From: Diabrotica undecimpunctata
Taxonomy: Eukaryota; Arthropoda; Insecta; Coleoptera; Chrysomelidae
Direction: 5' to 3'
Length of the DNA: 64,000 nucleotides
Assembly: GCF_040954645.1 (NCBI RefSeq)
Contig: NC_092809.1
Span: forward strand, 79,565,935 to 79,629,934
The notes under the pieces: generated by a model
Databases searched by the model: none
Seen by the model: only the letters and a program-made list of their open reading frames with translations
What the model was told of the DNA's origin: nothing
In this document: positions 10,620-22,367 of the stretch, piece by piece
Layout of the letters: each line of letters starts with the position of its first letter
Numbering within the stretch: the stretch's first letter is position 1
Made by a program: the position numbers and the translations under genes

Positions 10620-11098
10620 ATGATCCTATTTCAGGAGCCCAACGTAAAGTTGGTCTCTCGACAGGGGATCATTAAAGATAGGAAATCTGACGTGGCCGTA
10701 TACGTGGTGAATCGAGGAGCTGGCATTACCAGACACTCCGTTAGGAATGGTTATGTTAAGGTATATGTCGGAAACCTGGTAATGTACATTTGCTATGTTT
10801 CACCAAACATCCCGCTTCGAGTATATGAAGAGTACATTGACTCGATTATGCAAAACGCTAGGATGGAGCATGTACCGGTCGTCATAGCTGGTGACCTGAA
10901 TGCGAAGGATCGTCCATGGAGCCCACGAGTGCAAGATGGGAGAGGGAAATACCTAGCAGAATGGATCCATGCCATGGGGCTTACCGTGTTAAATGACTGT
11001 AAGGCACCTACATTTGTGAGAGGTAATAGTGAATCCTTTCTGGACATCACACTGGTTTCAACGACATTTCTAAACAGGGCCATCAGCTGGACTGTTTA
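10620..11098 (+). pseudogene. R1-like LINE endonuclease domain, partial
   Basis: About 160 codons of an exonuclease-endonuclease-phosphatase fold endonuclease, the enzyme that nicks target DNA to prime reverse transcription. Recognisable are LFQEPN at the start (catalytic E region), YVSPN, VVIAGDLNAKDRPW (the catalytic D.NA box, around 10890) and FLDITLVS near the C-terminus (the D-I-T box). The usual SDH end is lost, as the frame stops at 11098. The segment before LFQEPN is absent or unreadable. Confidence 0.82.
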
Positions 11099-11129
11099 GG
11101 AATAAGACTCGCTTAGCTTACACAAGCAT

Positions 11130-13357
11130 GTGAGTTTTGAAATAGCTAGCCAAGGACAGAAACGTAAAAATGGGGATATCAATCTAAAGAGATGTTTAAA
11201 TGAGGAGGTTTTTGTAGATGGTTTTGGCTTGATTGGTCCGGGAAGTGAGAATGTGCGTGAGCTAACTGAGGGTCTGAGTGATGCACAGGAGTTGTCTTGT
11301 GTAAGATCAAATGCGAGGTATGACAGAAAACAACCATACTGGTGGAACGAGCAGCTTGAAAATCTAAGGACAAATTGCATGAGAGTAAGAAGGGAGTGTA
11401 AGAGGTTAAGAAGAGTATAAGCAGGATATTTGAAAGAGAGAATAAATGGATTAAAGCGAATGCAGAATAAATACAGGAATGAGATAAGAAGATCTAAGAA
11501 AGAAAGGTGGAGTAACCTGCTTCAGGATCTCGAAAGGGATATCTAAGGGCAGGGCTTCAAGATTGTCTGTACCGAATCGAAGGGGAAAAAGACACCCTAC
11601 CTTTCCTCAGGTGAATGCTAGGCGTGAAGGGGTTATTAGTTTCGTTGATGCGAAACCTTTTACTGAGTTGGAACTCGGCGAGGCTGTTGGACGGATAAAG
11701 ATCCGAAAGGCATTTGGTATAGATGAAGCCATGCCGAAAACAGTAAGACTCGCCGCACTAAGATACCCGCAAGTTTTTCTGAGATTGCTAAACAAACTGC
11801 TTGAACAACAGCAGTTTCCAATAATGTTGAAAGAAGCTAAGGTTGTCCTTATCTCGAAAGGTAGAGGTATGATTTCGGCCAATTTGCCTTCTTAGTTCGA
11901 TAGCTAAATTGTACGAACAGCTTGTAAAAGACCGCCTTGAGCAAGAGCTAGAAGAAAAGCATGCACTGAGAAACTGCCAATATGGTTTTAGGGCCAAAAG
12001 GTCTACCATAGATGCGGTCACAGATAGATAGTCACGTAGGATACAAAGAGATGGGTGGCTCTCATCTTGCTTGACGTCAAGAATGCCTTTAATACGGCAT
12101 TATGGGAAAAAATCATGTCCAGGCTGAGAGAATTGGGCGTTAGTGAGTACCTGGTCAATGTATTTGACAAATACTTTACTGACAGGTCCATAAGAGAAAA
12201 GATACCAGCATCAGTTTGTCGCAGGGTGTTCCGCAGGGTTCAGTACTAGGTCCCATCCTGTAGAATGTCCTGTACGACGGGATGTGGAGGCTACAGATGC
12301 CAAGGGGATGCATTCTTGTAGCTTATGTTGATGATCTCGCACTGGTTGCGAAATCGAGTCAGAAAATAGACATGGCTAATGCTGCTAACACAGCCCTGCA
12401 TCGCATTAGTAGGTGGATCAGAGAAAACAATTTACAGCTAGTGCCTCAGAAAACTAAGGTGTTAGTTCTCAAAAGAAGCCGTGAAAATCCTCTCTTCGCT
12501 TTATAGTGGAAGGTGTGGAGGTTGCACCGGTTAAATCGATTAAGTATCTGGGAGTCTGGTTGTCGGAAGGACTAAGGTTGGGAGTACATATTCAAAAGAA
12601 GGTAGAGAAGGCGAACCAAAATTGGAGGCGTTAATACGGCTGATGCCAAACATTGGAGGCCCAGGTAGCATCAAAAGAAAGGTGTTAAATGGAGTTTTCC
12701 AGTCGTTGGTAACCTACGCTGCCCCCGTGTGATGTAGCATACTAAACACTGCGAAATACACTAAGCTATGGAGACTTCGAAAAGGCGAATGCTCCTCAGG
12801 GTATCTAGAACATATAGGACAATTTCAAATGAGGCTCTATATGTCATTGGAACGGTGATACCGATCGTTTTGTTGTGCAAAGAACGAGCGAGGGTGTATG
12901 TGAGTAGGATGGATGTAAATATGGATGAGAATGAGAGAGAAAGAACGATAGTAGAGTGGCAGAGAGAATGGGCGAATAATAGCGGAAAGGCAAGGTAGAC
13001 GAAGGAGCTTATTCCCGATCTAAGGCCGTGGTGGGAATATAAGTTCAAGAAACTAGACTACCTCCTGACTTAGTTTCTGACCGGACATAGTAGTTTTGGC
13101 ACCTTCACAAATAGAATAGGCAAATCTGCCTTGGCAGACTGTACTGTTTGTGGAGTACCGGACGCTCCCGCCCACATTTTTAACTGCCAGAGATGGGCAA
13201 ATAAGAGGGGAGATTTCGAGAGGCTAATGGCTTTCGGGCTGGATAAAAGAAACGTTGTAAACATAATGTTGAGAGGAGAGAAAGAATGGAGAGAAGTACA
13301 CTGTCTGATTTCTAAGGTGATAAAGAAAAATGAGCAGGAGGACAGAGGAGGAAATTG
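11130..13357 (+). pseudogene. R1-like LINE reverse transcriptase and C-terminal zinc segment, frameshifted
   Basis: Successive pieces in shifting frames. 11130-11420 is the linker (QPYWWNEQLENLR). 11563-11895 holds the RT start (IKIRKAFGIDEAMPKTVR, then VVLISKG). 12055-12249 has LLDVKNAFNTALWEKI, the first catalytic aspartate region. 12282-12506 has VAYVDDLALVAKS, the second catalytic box, still intact. 12768-12998 and 13131-13357 are the C-terminal part, with CTVCGVPDAPAHIFNC forming a CCHC-like finger. The QGSVLGP region near 12240 is frameshifted and interrupted by a stop. At least five disabling changes can be seen. Confidence 0.82.
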
Positions 13358-13720
13358 AGCTAGAGATCTGAAATTTATGGATAATATTATTTATTAGTTT
13401 ATGGCTTAACGTCTGAAACATTTTCTGATTTACGGTAATAGGTATGGTTATTTATATATTTTTAGATTTTTATTTTAGTTGTTCATTGAGTGGCAAGCCA
13501 CCTCTCTGGAACGGTGGTTATAGTTTTAGTAGGAACACGGTTAATCCGGCACTACCCTGGGGTCTTGTGGCCGAGTATCCTAATCGGCCGAAAGATGCCA
13601 GGGTGTCTTGTTCCGTGACGTAGATGTCCAAAAAAGATTTCCCCCACCGTTGCCTGTCAGAATTCAATGAATACTTTTTTAGGCTCTTACGAATCTGGCA
13701 ATACGGCAATTAAAAAAAAA

Positions 13721-14575
13721 GATTGCTGTCCATTGGCAAAATGACGTAGCCACGACGTCTTTTTACTCTTTACCTTTCCTTCCAGTACTATTTGCTAAAA
13801 CGTGTATCGTTTTTCTCGTAATATGTACCCCAGATAATCTTATAGTAGAAACTCTCAATTTAGAAGAGTGATTTCATAGTTTAAATGCCGAATATCCTCA
13901 AATTTAAATGTACACAGCGGCTCTCGAAAACTGCCTGTTTTCTCGATTGCAATTTGCGTTTCCTCATAAGAAATTACAGAATATATAAAGTAGTATATTT
14001 ATTTGTGCTTCTCTATAGTAGACTTGACCAGAAGTTGTCGTACAGTGTAGCCAAACCTATATTCTTCCACGCAGCGATTATTACCGTCATAAAAATACAA
14101 AAAAACATGATTTTTTCAGTAGTAAAAAATAAGCACAAAATTGTAATGAAATAAATTTTATTTATATGTTTCGTTTCGTTACATATTTAAATTTATAAAA
14201 TAAAAATCGATATTTTAAAACATTATTTTTCAATCGTTTGGCAATGTTGGAATTAGCGAGAAAATTCCGTTTTACAATTCGGACCCAGACATGCCGTAAA
14301 ACTAGTTTTTATTATTTTTTCGCCGAAGAAATGGTTCATGTACATTGGCGTTTCTATGGGTAGTACATTTTGTGAGTATATTTTATGTGATAAGTTTGTA
14401 AACTTATTGTTGTCAATACTGTTTTAACAATACTGTATTGTAGTATTGATAAAACGTGTTATTAATAATAAGAGTGTTATAGTTTGTGGTTTTATAGTAA
14501 ATTTTTAGTTATATTCTTATACAGAATTGTTGAAATTATTGTATATATAGTATATACATAAATTATTGAAATACA
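13721..14575. other. no recognisable coding; probably 5' part of the DD82E transposon
   Basis: AT-rich stretch between the LINE 3' end and the transposase start codon. It may contain the left inverted repeat and promoter of the transposon. I looked for a match to the sequence right of 15976 and for TA-flanked CAG ends and found no convincing inverted repeat. Confidence 0.4.
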
Positions 14576-15976
14576 ATGGACGAAAAACAGAGTTGTTCCA
14601 AGAGAAGACAGCAAAATTCTGATGTTGATTCCAAAAATGAAAAGCCGCAAAGGAGAAAGAAAATGTTAACGTCCGAAGAGAATGTAATGATACGAAACGT
14701 TTATGAAGAAATTGTCGGCAGAAAAATGGCATTAAATGTTAGCGAAGCGGTCGACATTTGTAGCAGTTTAACAAAAGTATCCGTTAGCTGTATTTATCGT
14801 GTACTTAAAAATACATCGGAAAATAAAAAGCAGGAAAAAGGTAAAACTAGAGGTAGGAAAAGCATGGTTTTCGATGACGAGACAAGGAATATTATACGTT
14901 AAAAAATTCATTCATTTTATTTTCGGAGTGAAATTCCAACACTAAAAAAAATTTCTCAAGAGCTCGAAAACGATGACTCTTTACCCAAGATATCTCGTAG
15001 GGTCTTAATCAGAACCATGCGCGAAATTAACTTTCGATATCTAAAACGCAACAGAAAAAGTATGCTATTAGAAAAAAATGAAATTATTCTGTGGAGAAGA
15101 AAATATTTAGAAGAAATACGAAAAATTCGCAGCACTGGACGCAAAATATATTATTTGGATGAAACCTAGATTAACGAAGGTCATACAGTTGGAAAAGTTT
15201 GGCAAGATTTAAATGTCAAAAGTAAACGCGAAGCATTTATAGAAGGCTGGTCTACAGGATTAAAAGCTCCATCAGGAAAGGGACGGCGTTTAATCATCAC
15301 CCATATAGCAAGTGATACAGGGTTCCTTGATAATGGTTTGCTTCAATTTGAGTCGAAAAAAACAGGTGATTATCATAAAGAAATGACTTCCGAAGTATTT
15401 GAGCGCTGGTTTAAGAGAATCTTACCAAAATTGGAATCTGGGTCTGTGGTTGTTATGGACAATGCGCCACATCATAGCCGCAGACTAGAACAATTACCGA
15501 CGACGGCATGGCGGAAAGGGAGAATTCAAGAATGGCTTACAGAAAAGGGGATTGCATACGAAGAATCAATGCTCAAAATTCAACTACTTGATATTGCACG
15601 GTTAAGAAAAAGTGAATATCTTAAATATGTTGTGGATGAAACTGCAAAAGATTATGGTGTCAAAGTTCTACGTCTAGCACCTTATCATTGCGAACTTAAT
15701 CTCATTGAACTTATCTGGGCGCAAGTGAAAGGAAAAGTAGCACGCAATAACAAAACGCTCAAATTAAACGAAGTTAAGGAACTTTTGATTCAAGCAATCC
15801 TCCATGTAACTCCAGAGAAATGGACTAAATGTATAGGCCACATAATTAAAGAAGAATATCGTATGTGGGAACTTGGCACTCATGTCAAAGTTTTACTAGA
15901 CCCAATTATAATTACACCAGGCGAAGATAATGACAGCGATAGCAGCACTGCATCTTCAGATTTAGACAGCGAATAA
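14576..15976 (+). pseudogene. IS630/Tc1/mariner-superfamily transposase with DD82E spacing, two nonsense codons
   Basis: One reading frame of 466 residues from ATG 14576 to TAA 15974-15976, interrupted only by TAA at 14900-14902 and TAG at 15167-15169. The N-terminal ~110 residues are basic and contain a likely helix-turn-helix (NVSEAVDICSSLTKVSVSCIYRVLK-like order) and a basic KGKTRGRK patch. The DDE fold follows: first Asp in IYYLDET (codon 15158), second in VVMDNAPHHS (15458), and Glu in LIELIWAQVKG (15707). Exactly 82 residues lie between the second Asp and the Glu, versus 34-41 in most Tc1/mariner families. The acidic C-terminus ends SDSSTASSDLDSE. A transposase excises the element and inserts it at TA. 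From memory this spacing corresponds to the DD82E group called Sailor. The TAG sits where an aromatic residue is expected right after LDET, so it looks like a single-base nonsense mutation. Confidence 0.85.
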
Positions 15977-16426
15977 TATTTTCTAATAGTTTAGTAGGAA
16001 CATCAGCATAAAAAAACCAAAAACAAAAAAAAAAAACGAGAAGAACATAGTAAGTGTATATAGTGTTTGTGTTTAAATAGAATAGTACAATGTTTTGTTA
16101 CATCCAAAATTATTTTTATTTTGTTTTTATAGAATTTTATTTTGTTTTATAGGATTTTATTTTGTTTTGTTTTATACTGTTTAAGTGTTTTGTTTATTTT
16201 ATTTAATGGGACAATATGGCTCTTGGCGAACACCCATTTAAAAAAAAAGTGACGCGCCACAAGACATACCTCTCGGGTGGTGTGGAAACTGTCTTAAAAT
16301 TTGTTTTAGAAAAATTTCATTGTGTAACTCTTTAAGGACGGGTCACGTCAAAAGACGTTTGAGCGTAACTTCCGCGACAGCCTGGTGGCATCAGTAAGCT
16401 TTCTGCAAAATTACTTGTTTTTTATA
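15977..16426. other. 3' flank of the DD82E transposase
   Basis: AT-rich with A-runs and T-runs, followed by a slightly GC-richer stretch (16240-16400) of unknown origin. It presumably includes the right end of the transposon, but I could not pair it with a left end. Confidence 0.4.
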
Positions 16427-16860
16427 GCTTTTTGTTTGTGGCATTCTGTATTTTTAGGAGACTGTATGGAATAAGCCACAAAATATTTATTTATAGGTAT
16501 AATTTACTGTTTTTTCGATCTCTATTATAAAGACATCGTTTTCAAATATACAAGTGATAGTAATATTTATTTTTTTATGGCTTTTTGCTTGCCGTTCTGT
16601 ATACTTAGAAATAATGTTGGGAATAAGTAACAATATATTTAATTGAAATGTTTAATTTACTGACGTTTCGATCTCTATATAAAGAGATCGTTTTCAAATA
16701 TACAAATGATAGCAATATTTATTTTTCTGTGGCTTTTTGCTTGTGGCATTCTGTATTTTTAGGGAGAATGTTGGAAATACGCCACAATACATATATTTAC
16801 ATGTTTATTTTACTGACGTTTCGATCTCTATTACAGAGACCGTTTTTAAAGTTAAGAAAA
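16427..16860 (-). repeat. three tandem ~153-bp units with hammerhead-like hairpin
   Basis: Three direct units begin near 16430, 16575 and 16727, each with a ggctttttg..tg.cattctgtat start and a tactgacgtttcgatctctat centre. On the minus strand the centre reads TTGAAAA, C, then a GATCTC...GAGATC hairpin, GAA, palindromic ACGT and C, which is the layout of a hammerhead core, stem II, stem III and cleavage site. Units 1 and 3 are degenerate in the hairpin. The strands expected to form stem I do not pair well. A fourth, inverted and diverged copy of the motif occurs at about 16936-16985. Could be a small non-autonomous ribozyme satellite or simply a decayed PLE-related tail array. Confidence 0.55.
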
Positions 16861-18322
16861 AAAAAGAAAATAATATAAGAATATATAAATATATAATAAT
16901 AAACAAATAAAATAAATATAACTATAATTTATATCTTTGAAAACGGTCTTTGGATATAGAGATGGAAACTTCAGTAAAAACCTGCAGATAAATATATTGT
17001 GGCCTATTTTGAACAATAATATTTAAACAATATAATATACCTAACGTTGAAATAAAAGTGAGTGTACGCCACTGGATTTTCATACGTCTTTCCCCACTTC
17101 TACGCCTTCAAACGATGACTCACTCTCCCAAATAGTGAAATTAGAGTTTAAATATGTTCATTTTCATTTTATCATCAGTTATTGATGACTTTGGTCTTGC
17201 ATGGGAGCTTCATACTTTTGCTTCATTCTGTTTTTAAGAAAGTCATTCTATTATAGCTACTCTACTTCATTTTCTTTCTAGCTTTAAGTTCTATCTGCTA
17301 TCGAAGGTTGGAAATTATCATGGATATAAGGACAATGTTGACTGCTGCTCTAAGTAGTTCTGTACTACTGCATTCAAATCATTCCTTTAAGTTCTTATAC
17401 CAGGATATTCTTCGTCTTACCACAATAACTTCATCTGCAACCGATATTATGGTGGTAGTAACATTGTTGTCAGATCTTCGGTTTTTCTGAAAATATAATG
17501 AACTTTTTTATTTCAAATGGATCATCCTATATATTTTTTGTCTTTTGAAGTCCTTAAGAAATACTGATTATTTTTTATGTTATGTTTCCTATACAATAAT
17601 TCCATAATTTCGGAATTATTTCTGTATTTACGTTATCTTCACTGAAGTTAAACTAATACATTTAGATGACTGTAACTATTACAGTAATAACTTTTACGTT
17701 TCGTTAAATTAGTATTGTTGGTGTATATTTAAAGTAACAATAATTGATTGTATATCTACCTGAAAAAAAAATGAATTGAAATTTTAATGATAATAGGATA
17801 TGTTTATATACGTAGAAGTCAACAAGAAACGTTTAATATCTTTAATAATTTATATCATGACCGGAATCCCATAAAAAAATCTACTGTCAATAAATTAGTA
17901 AAAAAAAAAACGAAACTGGTTCACTAAAATATTTATAGAAGTCAGGGCAAAGAAAAATCGCATCAACAAATCTTTAGATGTGTGTGTCCTATTAGAAGGC
18001 GATCTTTACTTTAGCACTTAAATCGATTCTTACTTTTTTCTCATTACGAAACTTATCTATGTGTTTTACCAGACATTTTTTTAAATTAATAAATACGATA
18101 TAAACGCTTTTATATTAATAACATATATAAATTGGCAAAAAAATGGTAGGTAAAAAAAGACTTTATATTACTTACCCAAAAAATAATTTCGATAATGGAT
18201 TAGCCTTGGGCCTAGGATTTTCATATTTAAGGTGATGTCCTGTATTCATGGTAAAACAGCTTTATATTTTTCTTGTTTTCAACACCAAATACCCGCTAAA
18301 AAATATAAAAATATAAAATTTA
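16861..18322. other. AT-rich region without recognised genes
   Basis: Contains a plus-oriented relic of the hammerhead-like hairpin (about 16936-16985). Otherwise I see no long reading frame, RNA gene or repeat with a partner in the window. Several poly-A and poly-T runs are present. Confidence 0.5.
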
Positions 18323-18323
18323 A

Positions 18324-18416
<93 letters not shown>
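18323..18416. repeat. (TA)n microsatellite, ~94 bp
   Basis: Alternating TA directly adjoining the 3' end of the minus-strand PLE2 copy. A second (TA)n (22515-22597) adjoins the 3' end of the plus-strand PLE2 copy, so the inverted pair sits between two TA tracts. Confidence 0.98.
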
Positions 18417-18417
<1 letters not shown>

Positions 18418-18462
18418 GCTCAAATTATCGGGTAAAGTGGTCTGTAATAAAAATCTTTCTTT

Positions 18463-18524
18463 TTTCTAAATTACTCAATATTTCGCCATTTATTTAAAAG
18501 CTTCCTCAGGAGTAAACTAAAAAC
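18463..18524 (-). ncRNA. hammerhead ribozyme motif, PLE2 minus copy
   Basis: Reverse complement of the motif at 22368-22432. TTACTC (18510-18515 reversed), core CTGAGGA (18503-18509 reversed), one extra A, short GC/GC stem II with a 13-nt loop, GAA, palindromic ATAT stem III, cleavage nucleotide T, and GAGTAA (18471-18476 reversed) closing stem I. All core positions match CUGANGA and GAA. Stem III is too short to be stable alone, which for PLE hammerheads is explained by dimer pairing. Confidence 0.75.
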
Positions 18525-18797
18525 AATTTGAACATTACAAAAAATGGCGTACAAATACATTTTAAAACACTCACAGAATTTAAAAGATTTTGCAAATAAA
18601 AACTGACATTGAAGTATTTGAAATATTGAATGTCAAGATTAAATTGTCTTAAGCACGTTCGTTACAGCCATACGATAAAAAATTCAAATTATTTCAAATG
18701 TAAAAATAAAAATAACAATAAAAGAAAAGTTAGAAGAATAATATTTATTTGATAAATTATTAAGGTTAGTTGTTATTACGATGAATGTTGGCTATTT

Positions 18798-20460
18798 TTA
18801 ATATTTATAAATTTTGTTAAATATGTTACAATATATGTTACTTAACTGTCCAGTGTCCGTTTTATAATTTAAAGTATTTTTATTTTTGTTAATGTAATAC
18901 ATTTCAAGAAATAATCTACTTTTGTAGTTATCAGCCTGTGCCAAAATATCAGCTTTGTTATAGTCTAGCATATGACCAGTGTTTTCATAGTGCTCAACCA
19001 CTGCGCAAGTATTTTTTCTCAAGCGGCAATCACTTTTATATTGTGTGATGCGTTGTTTTAGCCATTGTGATGTTTGACCAATATAGCTATTTTGACATCC
19101 TAAACACGGTATTTCATAAACGACATTACTTTTATATAAGGTTGGTACTGGGTCTCTGATTTCTGAAAATAGTTGTTTGCTGTTCATGGTATTAAATTTA
19201 GCTATACTAATATTAGGAACATTTTTGAATATGGATATGACAGAATGAGTTAGACCATTAATAAAGGGAAGTTTTTTATATTTGATTGATTTGTTATTAG
19301 AATCATGGACGGGACCGTCATAGAAATTAGTGCTGTAAATCAGTTTTTTTTAAATTTGTTTAGGATATCCGTTGTTACGAAAAATTTTGTATATTATGTT
19401 CAGATTTTTTTGTAAAAAGTTGTCATCAACAATGGACATTATCCTGTTTTTCATACCTAGTACGGTATTATATTTTTGACGGGTGGTATGGTTTGAATAG
19501 TAATCTATATACCTGCCTGATGCTGTGGGCTTTTGGTACCAATCCAATGTAAAAATATTGTCATTTGTTCTTATTACTCTTGTGTCTAAAAATGGTATAC
19601 TAAAATCTGTCTCAGTTTCAATTGTAAACTGAAGATGTTTATTAAATGAATTAAAAATGTTTAGTGTGGTATTGATGTGATAAGATGGAACTGCACATAT
19701 GATGTCATCGACATATTTATATATAAACGGTAATTCAAAAGGTAATTGCGTAATCACATTATCTAAGAGATGATCAGTTACAATAGTTGCAAGGATTGGA
19801 CTAATCGGGGAACCCATCGGTGTTCCAAAAATTTGAGAATAAAATTTACCATTGAAACTAAAGTAAGTGTTGTTAAAAAGGAACCTAAGAATTTGTAGAA
19901 AAATGTCTTTTGATAATGTCGTGTAGTCTTTTATAAGGTTCCAATTTGATTCTATAATGTCCGTGACCATATTTAGTGGAATGTTTGTAAATAGCGACAC
20001 CACATCTAAAGAAATTAAAACATTATCATTTGGTAACTGCATTCCCCTAACAGCATTGACAAAGGTAAATGTGTCCTTAGAATTATAATTATTGTGATAT
20101 TCAAAGGCATCAGTTAATGTATCAGCAAGGAATTTAGAAATGTTGTAGGTAGTAGATTTTACAGAACTTACAATAGGCCTGAGAAGAATGTCAAATTTAT
20201 GAATTTTAGGCAAACAATAAAGTTTAGGGAAACATGAGTCATAAATTATCAACTTTTTTGCAACTTGTTCAGTAAGTTGATCTTGTTTTTTTAAGGTTTT
20301 TATTAGGTCATTATAGTTTTTTTGTATCACTGACGTAGGATCTTTGTCCAAACCCTTATAAGTCGATTTGTCGTTTAACAACGTTAAGGTTTTGTCGATA
20401 TACTCCTGTTTGTTTATAGCTACCGTACATCCACCTTTGTCAGATTGTAAAATGTAAGTC
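18798..20460 (-). pseudogene. PLE2 reverse transcriptase and GIY-YIG endonuclease with one in-frame stop
   Basis: The RT (19350-20381 plus upstream codons from 20460) contains QSDKGG, LPKIHK, LRPIVSS, LISLDVVSLFTNIP (first catalytic Asp), FGTPMGSPISPILA and YKYVDDII (catalytic YVDD), and FLDTRVIR. It looks catalytically intact. A TAA at 19350-19352 (after YPKQI) interrupts the frame. The same frame then continues into the endonuclease, ORF 18798-19187, with NVVYEIPCLGCQNSYIGQTSQWLKQRITQYKSDC, i.e. the paired cysteines and the Y-I-G/R core of a GIY-YIG nuclease. The same TAA is present in the plus copy. The product would copy RNA onto nicked DNA ends. Confidence 0.85.
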
Positions 20461-20907
20461 TAAATGTAACTTTAAATATTGTTTTACATACTTAAACATT
20501 TTGTTCATTGTTGTGGGGGGTTTAGATTTTGAATTCTGTAAGTAATTAGTTACTACATTTGTTACTTGTACCCTAAGAATATCTTTAGATTCAACTGTTA
20601 TCTCATCGATGATATTTTCTACATCAGCTAAAAAAATATCTAACTTAAAATCTGGGGGTGTACACTCAACGCTAAATTTTGGACCAAGAGAGAGAAAATC
20701 AGACACTTCTTTTGGAAAGTCAACGCTGGACAAGTTTTTGAACCATTTGTCATTGTTTAAAAATAATTGGTTGGAAAATAAGTTATTGGTTAGCTGTTCA
20801 AATTTTTTTATGTTATTAAGTTTCACTTTGTTAAAAACATTTGAAAAGCTCTTTTTTAACCTTAGTTCATATTCAATTAATATGTTTGTAGGAACAAACT
20901 GCTGCAA
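20440..20907 (-). CDS. PLE2 N-terminal coding region
   Basis: 155 codons upstream of the RT: MQQFVPTNILIEYELR, then KWFKNLSSVDFPKEV and LSLGPKFSVEC. In PLE proteins the N-terminal region before the RT typically contains an NLS(S)..(L/F)P..(V)..FLSLGP.F motif, and that is visible here. Its frame differs by one base from the RT frame that follows. The shift lies close to 20455, before QSDKGGCTVAINKQEY. Whether this is a mutation or a programmed event cannot be told, but no slippery site is obvious. Confidence 0.8.
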   Translation of the reverse strand: MQQFVPTNILIEYELRLKKSFSNVFNKVKLNNIKKFEQLTNNLFSNQLFLNNDKWFKNLSSVDFPKEVSDFLSLGPKFSVECTPPDFKLDIFLADVENIIDEITVESKDILRVQVTNVVTNYLQNSKSKPPTTMNKMFKYVKQYLKLHLDLHFTI

Positions 20908-21710
20908 CTCACACTTAATCTTATTAATATCATTCTTCGCATTTGAAACATTATTGCAAGTTATTTTTATTTCTAAATTTAATGTTTTTTATGAATCTCA
21001 TTAATGAATTTATCTACTTTAATATTTAAAACTTTGTCATTACCTACGTATAATAAGCTGCGTAGATTACATGTACTGTTAATGGGTTCCCCGATTAGTC
21101 CAATCCTTGCAACTATTGTAACTGATCATCTCTTAGATAATGTTATTACGCAATTACCTTTTGAATTACCGTTTATATATAAATATGTCGATGACATCAT
21201 ATGTGCAGTTCCATCTTATCACATCAATACCACACTAAACATTTTTAATTCATTTAATAAACATCTTCATTTACAATTGAAACTGAGACAGATTTTAGTA
21301 TACCATTTTTGGACACAAGAGTAATAAGAACAAATGACAATATTTTGACATTGGATTGGTACCAAAAGCCGATAGCATCAGGCAGGTATATAAATTACTA
21401 TTCAAACCATACCACCCGTCAAAAATATAATACCGTACTAGGTATGAAAAACAGGATAATGTCCATTGTTGATGACAACTTTTTACAAAAAAATCTGAAC
21501 ATAATATACAAAATTTTTCGTAACAACGGATATCCTAAACAAATTTAAAAAAAACTGATTTACAGCACTAATTTCTATGACGGTCCCGTCCATGATTCTA
21601 ATAACAAATCAATCAAATATAAAAAACTTCCCTTTATTAATGGTCTAACTCATTCTGTCATATCCATATTCAAAAATGTTCCTAATATTAGTATAGCTAA
21701 ATATAATACC

Positions 21711-22028
21711 ATGAACAGCAAACAACTATTTTCAAAAATCAAAGACCCAGTACCAACCTTATATAAAAGTAATGTCGTTTATGAAATACCGTGTTTAGGA
21801 TGTCAAAATAGCTATATTGGTCAAACATCACAATGGCTAAAACAACGCATCACACAACATAAAAGTGATTGCCGCTTGAGAAAAAATACTTGCGCAGTGG
21901 TTGAGCACTATGAAAACACTCGTCATATGCTAGACTATAACAAAGCTGATATTTTGGCACATACTGATAACTACAAAAGTAGATTATTTCTTGAAATGTA
22001 TTACATTAACAAAAATAAAACAATTTAA
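21711..22028 (+). pseudogene. PLE2 GIY-YIG endonuclease domain, plus copy
   Basis: 105 codons nearly identical to the minus copy (NVVYEIPCLGCQNSY, IGQTSQWLKQ, HKSDCRLRKNTC, VVEHYENT). The domain nicks DNA to prime insertion. The last residues change after FLEMYYINKNK, where a small deletion moves the frame and stops the protein early. It could not act with the RT because of the upstream TAA and frameshift. Confidence 0.85.
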
Positions 22029-22367
22029 ATTATAAAACGGACACTGGACAGTTAAGTAACATATATTGTAACATATTTAACAAAATTTATAAATATTAAA
22101 AATAGCCAACATTCATCTTAATAACAACTAACCTTAATAATTCATCAAATAAATATTATTCGTCTAACTTTTCTTTTATTGTTATTTTTATTTTTACATT
22201 TGAAATAATTTGAATTTTTTATCGTATAGCTGTAACGAACGTGCTTAAGACAATTTAATCTTTCAATATTTCAAATACTTCAATGTCAGTTTTTATTTGC
22301 AAAATCTTTTAAATTCTGTGAGTGTTTTAAAATGTATTTGTACGCCATTTTTTGTAAAGTTCAAATT

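Larger units (their letters stand above)
10600..13720 (+). mobile_element. R1-like LINE, decayed, with 3' UTR and short poly(A)
   Basis: A plus-strand non-LTR retrotransposon that is noticeably less AT-rich than its surroundings. It covers the end of an apurinic-type endonuclease, the RT, a C-terminal CCHC-type segment, a 3' UTR (about 13360-13709) and an A9 run at about 13712-13720 that could be the 3' tail. The 5' part (ORF1 and the start of the endonuclease) is missing. Unlike canonical R1 it is not in 28S rDNA, so it belongs to one of the R1-clade lineages with loose target choice or is a stray copy. Confidence 0.8.
18417..21080 (-). mobile_element. Penelope-like element family 2 (PLE2), minus copy, almost full coding length
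   Basis: The most complete PLE in the window. On the minus strand, from 21080 downward, it has an N-terminal coding region, the RT, the GIY-YIG endonuclease, a 3' UTR with a canonical hammerhead motif (18463-18524) and an end at the (TA)n tract. It meets a second copy in opposite orientation at about 21080. That second copy starts in the middle of the RT. The two are nearly identical wherever both exist. Confidence 0.9.

Noticed and set aside
13721..16426. Terminal inverted repeats for the DD82E transposon
   Set aside because: Weak partial matches (acgtctttt / aaaagacgt near 13755 and 16350) are not extended and not TA-flanked.
16427..16860. CRISPR-like array
   Set aside because: Units are full tandem duplicates without unique spacers, in eukaryotic DNA.
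16861..18322. First exon of the ABCC gene in gene-poor AT-rich stretches
   Set aside because: Scanned for a start codon, an N-terminal ABCC motif and a donor in matching phase; nothing convincing.
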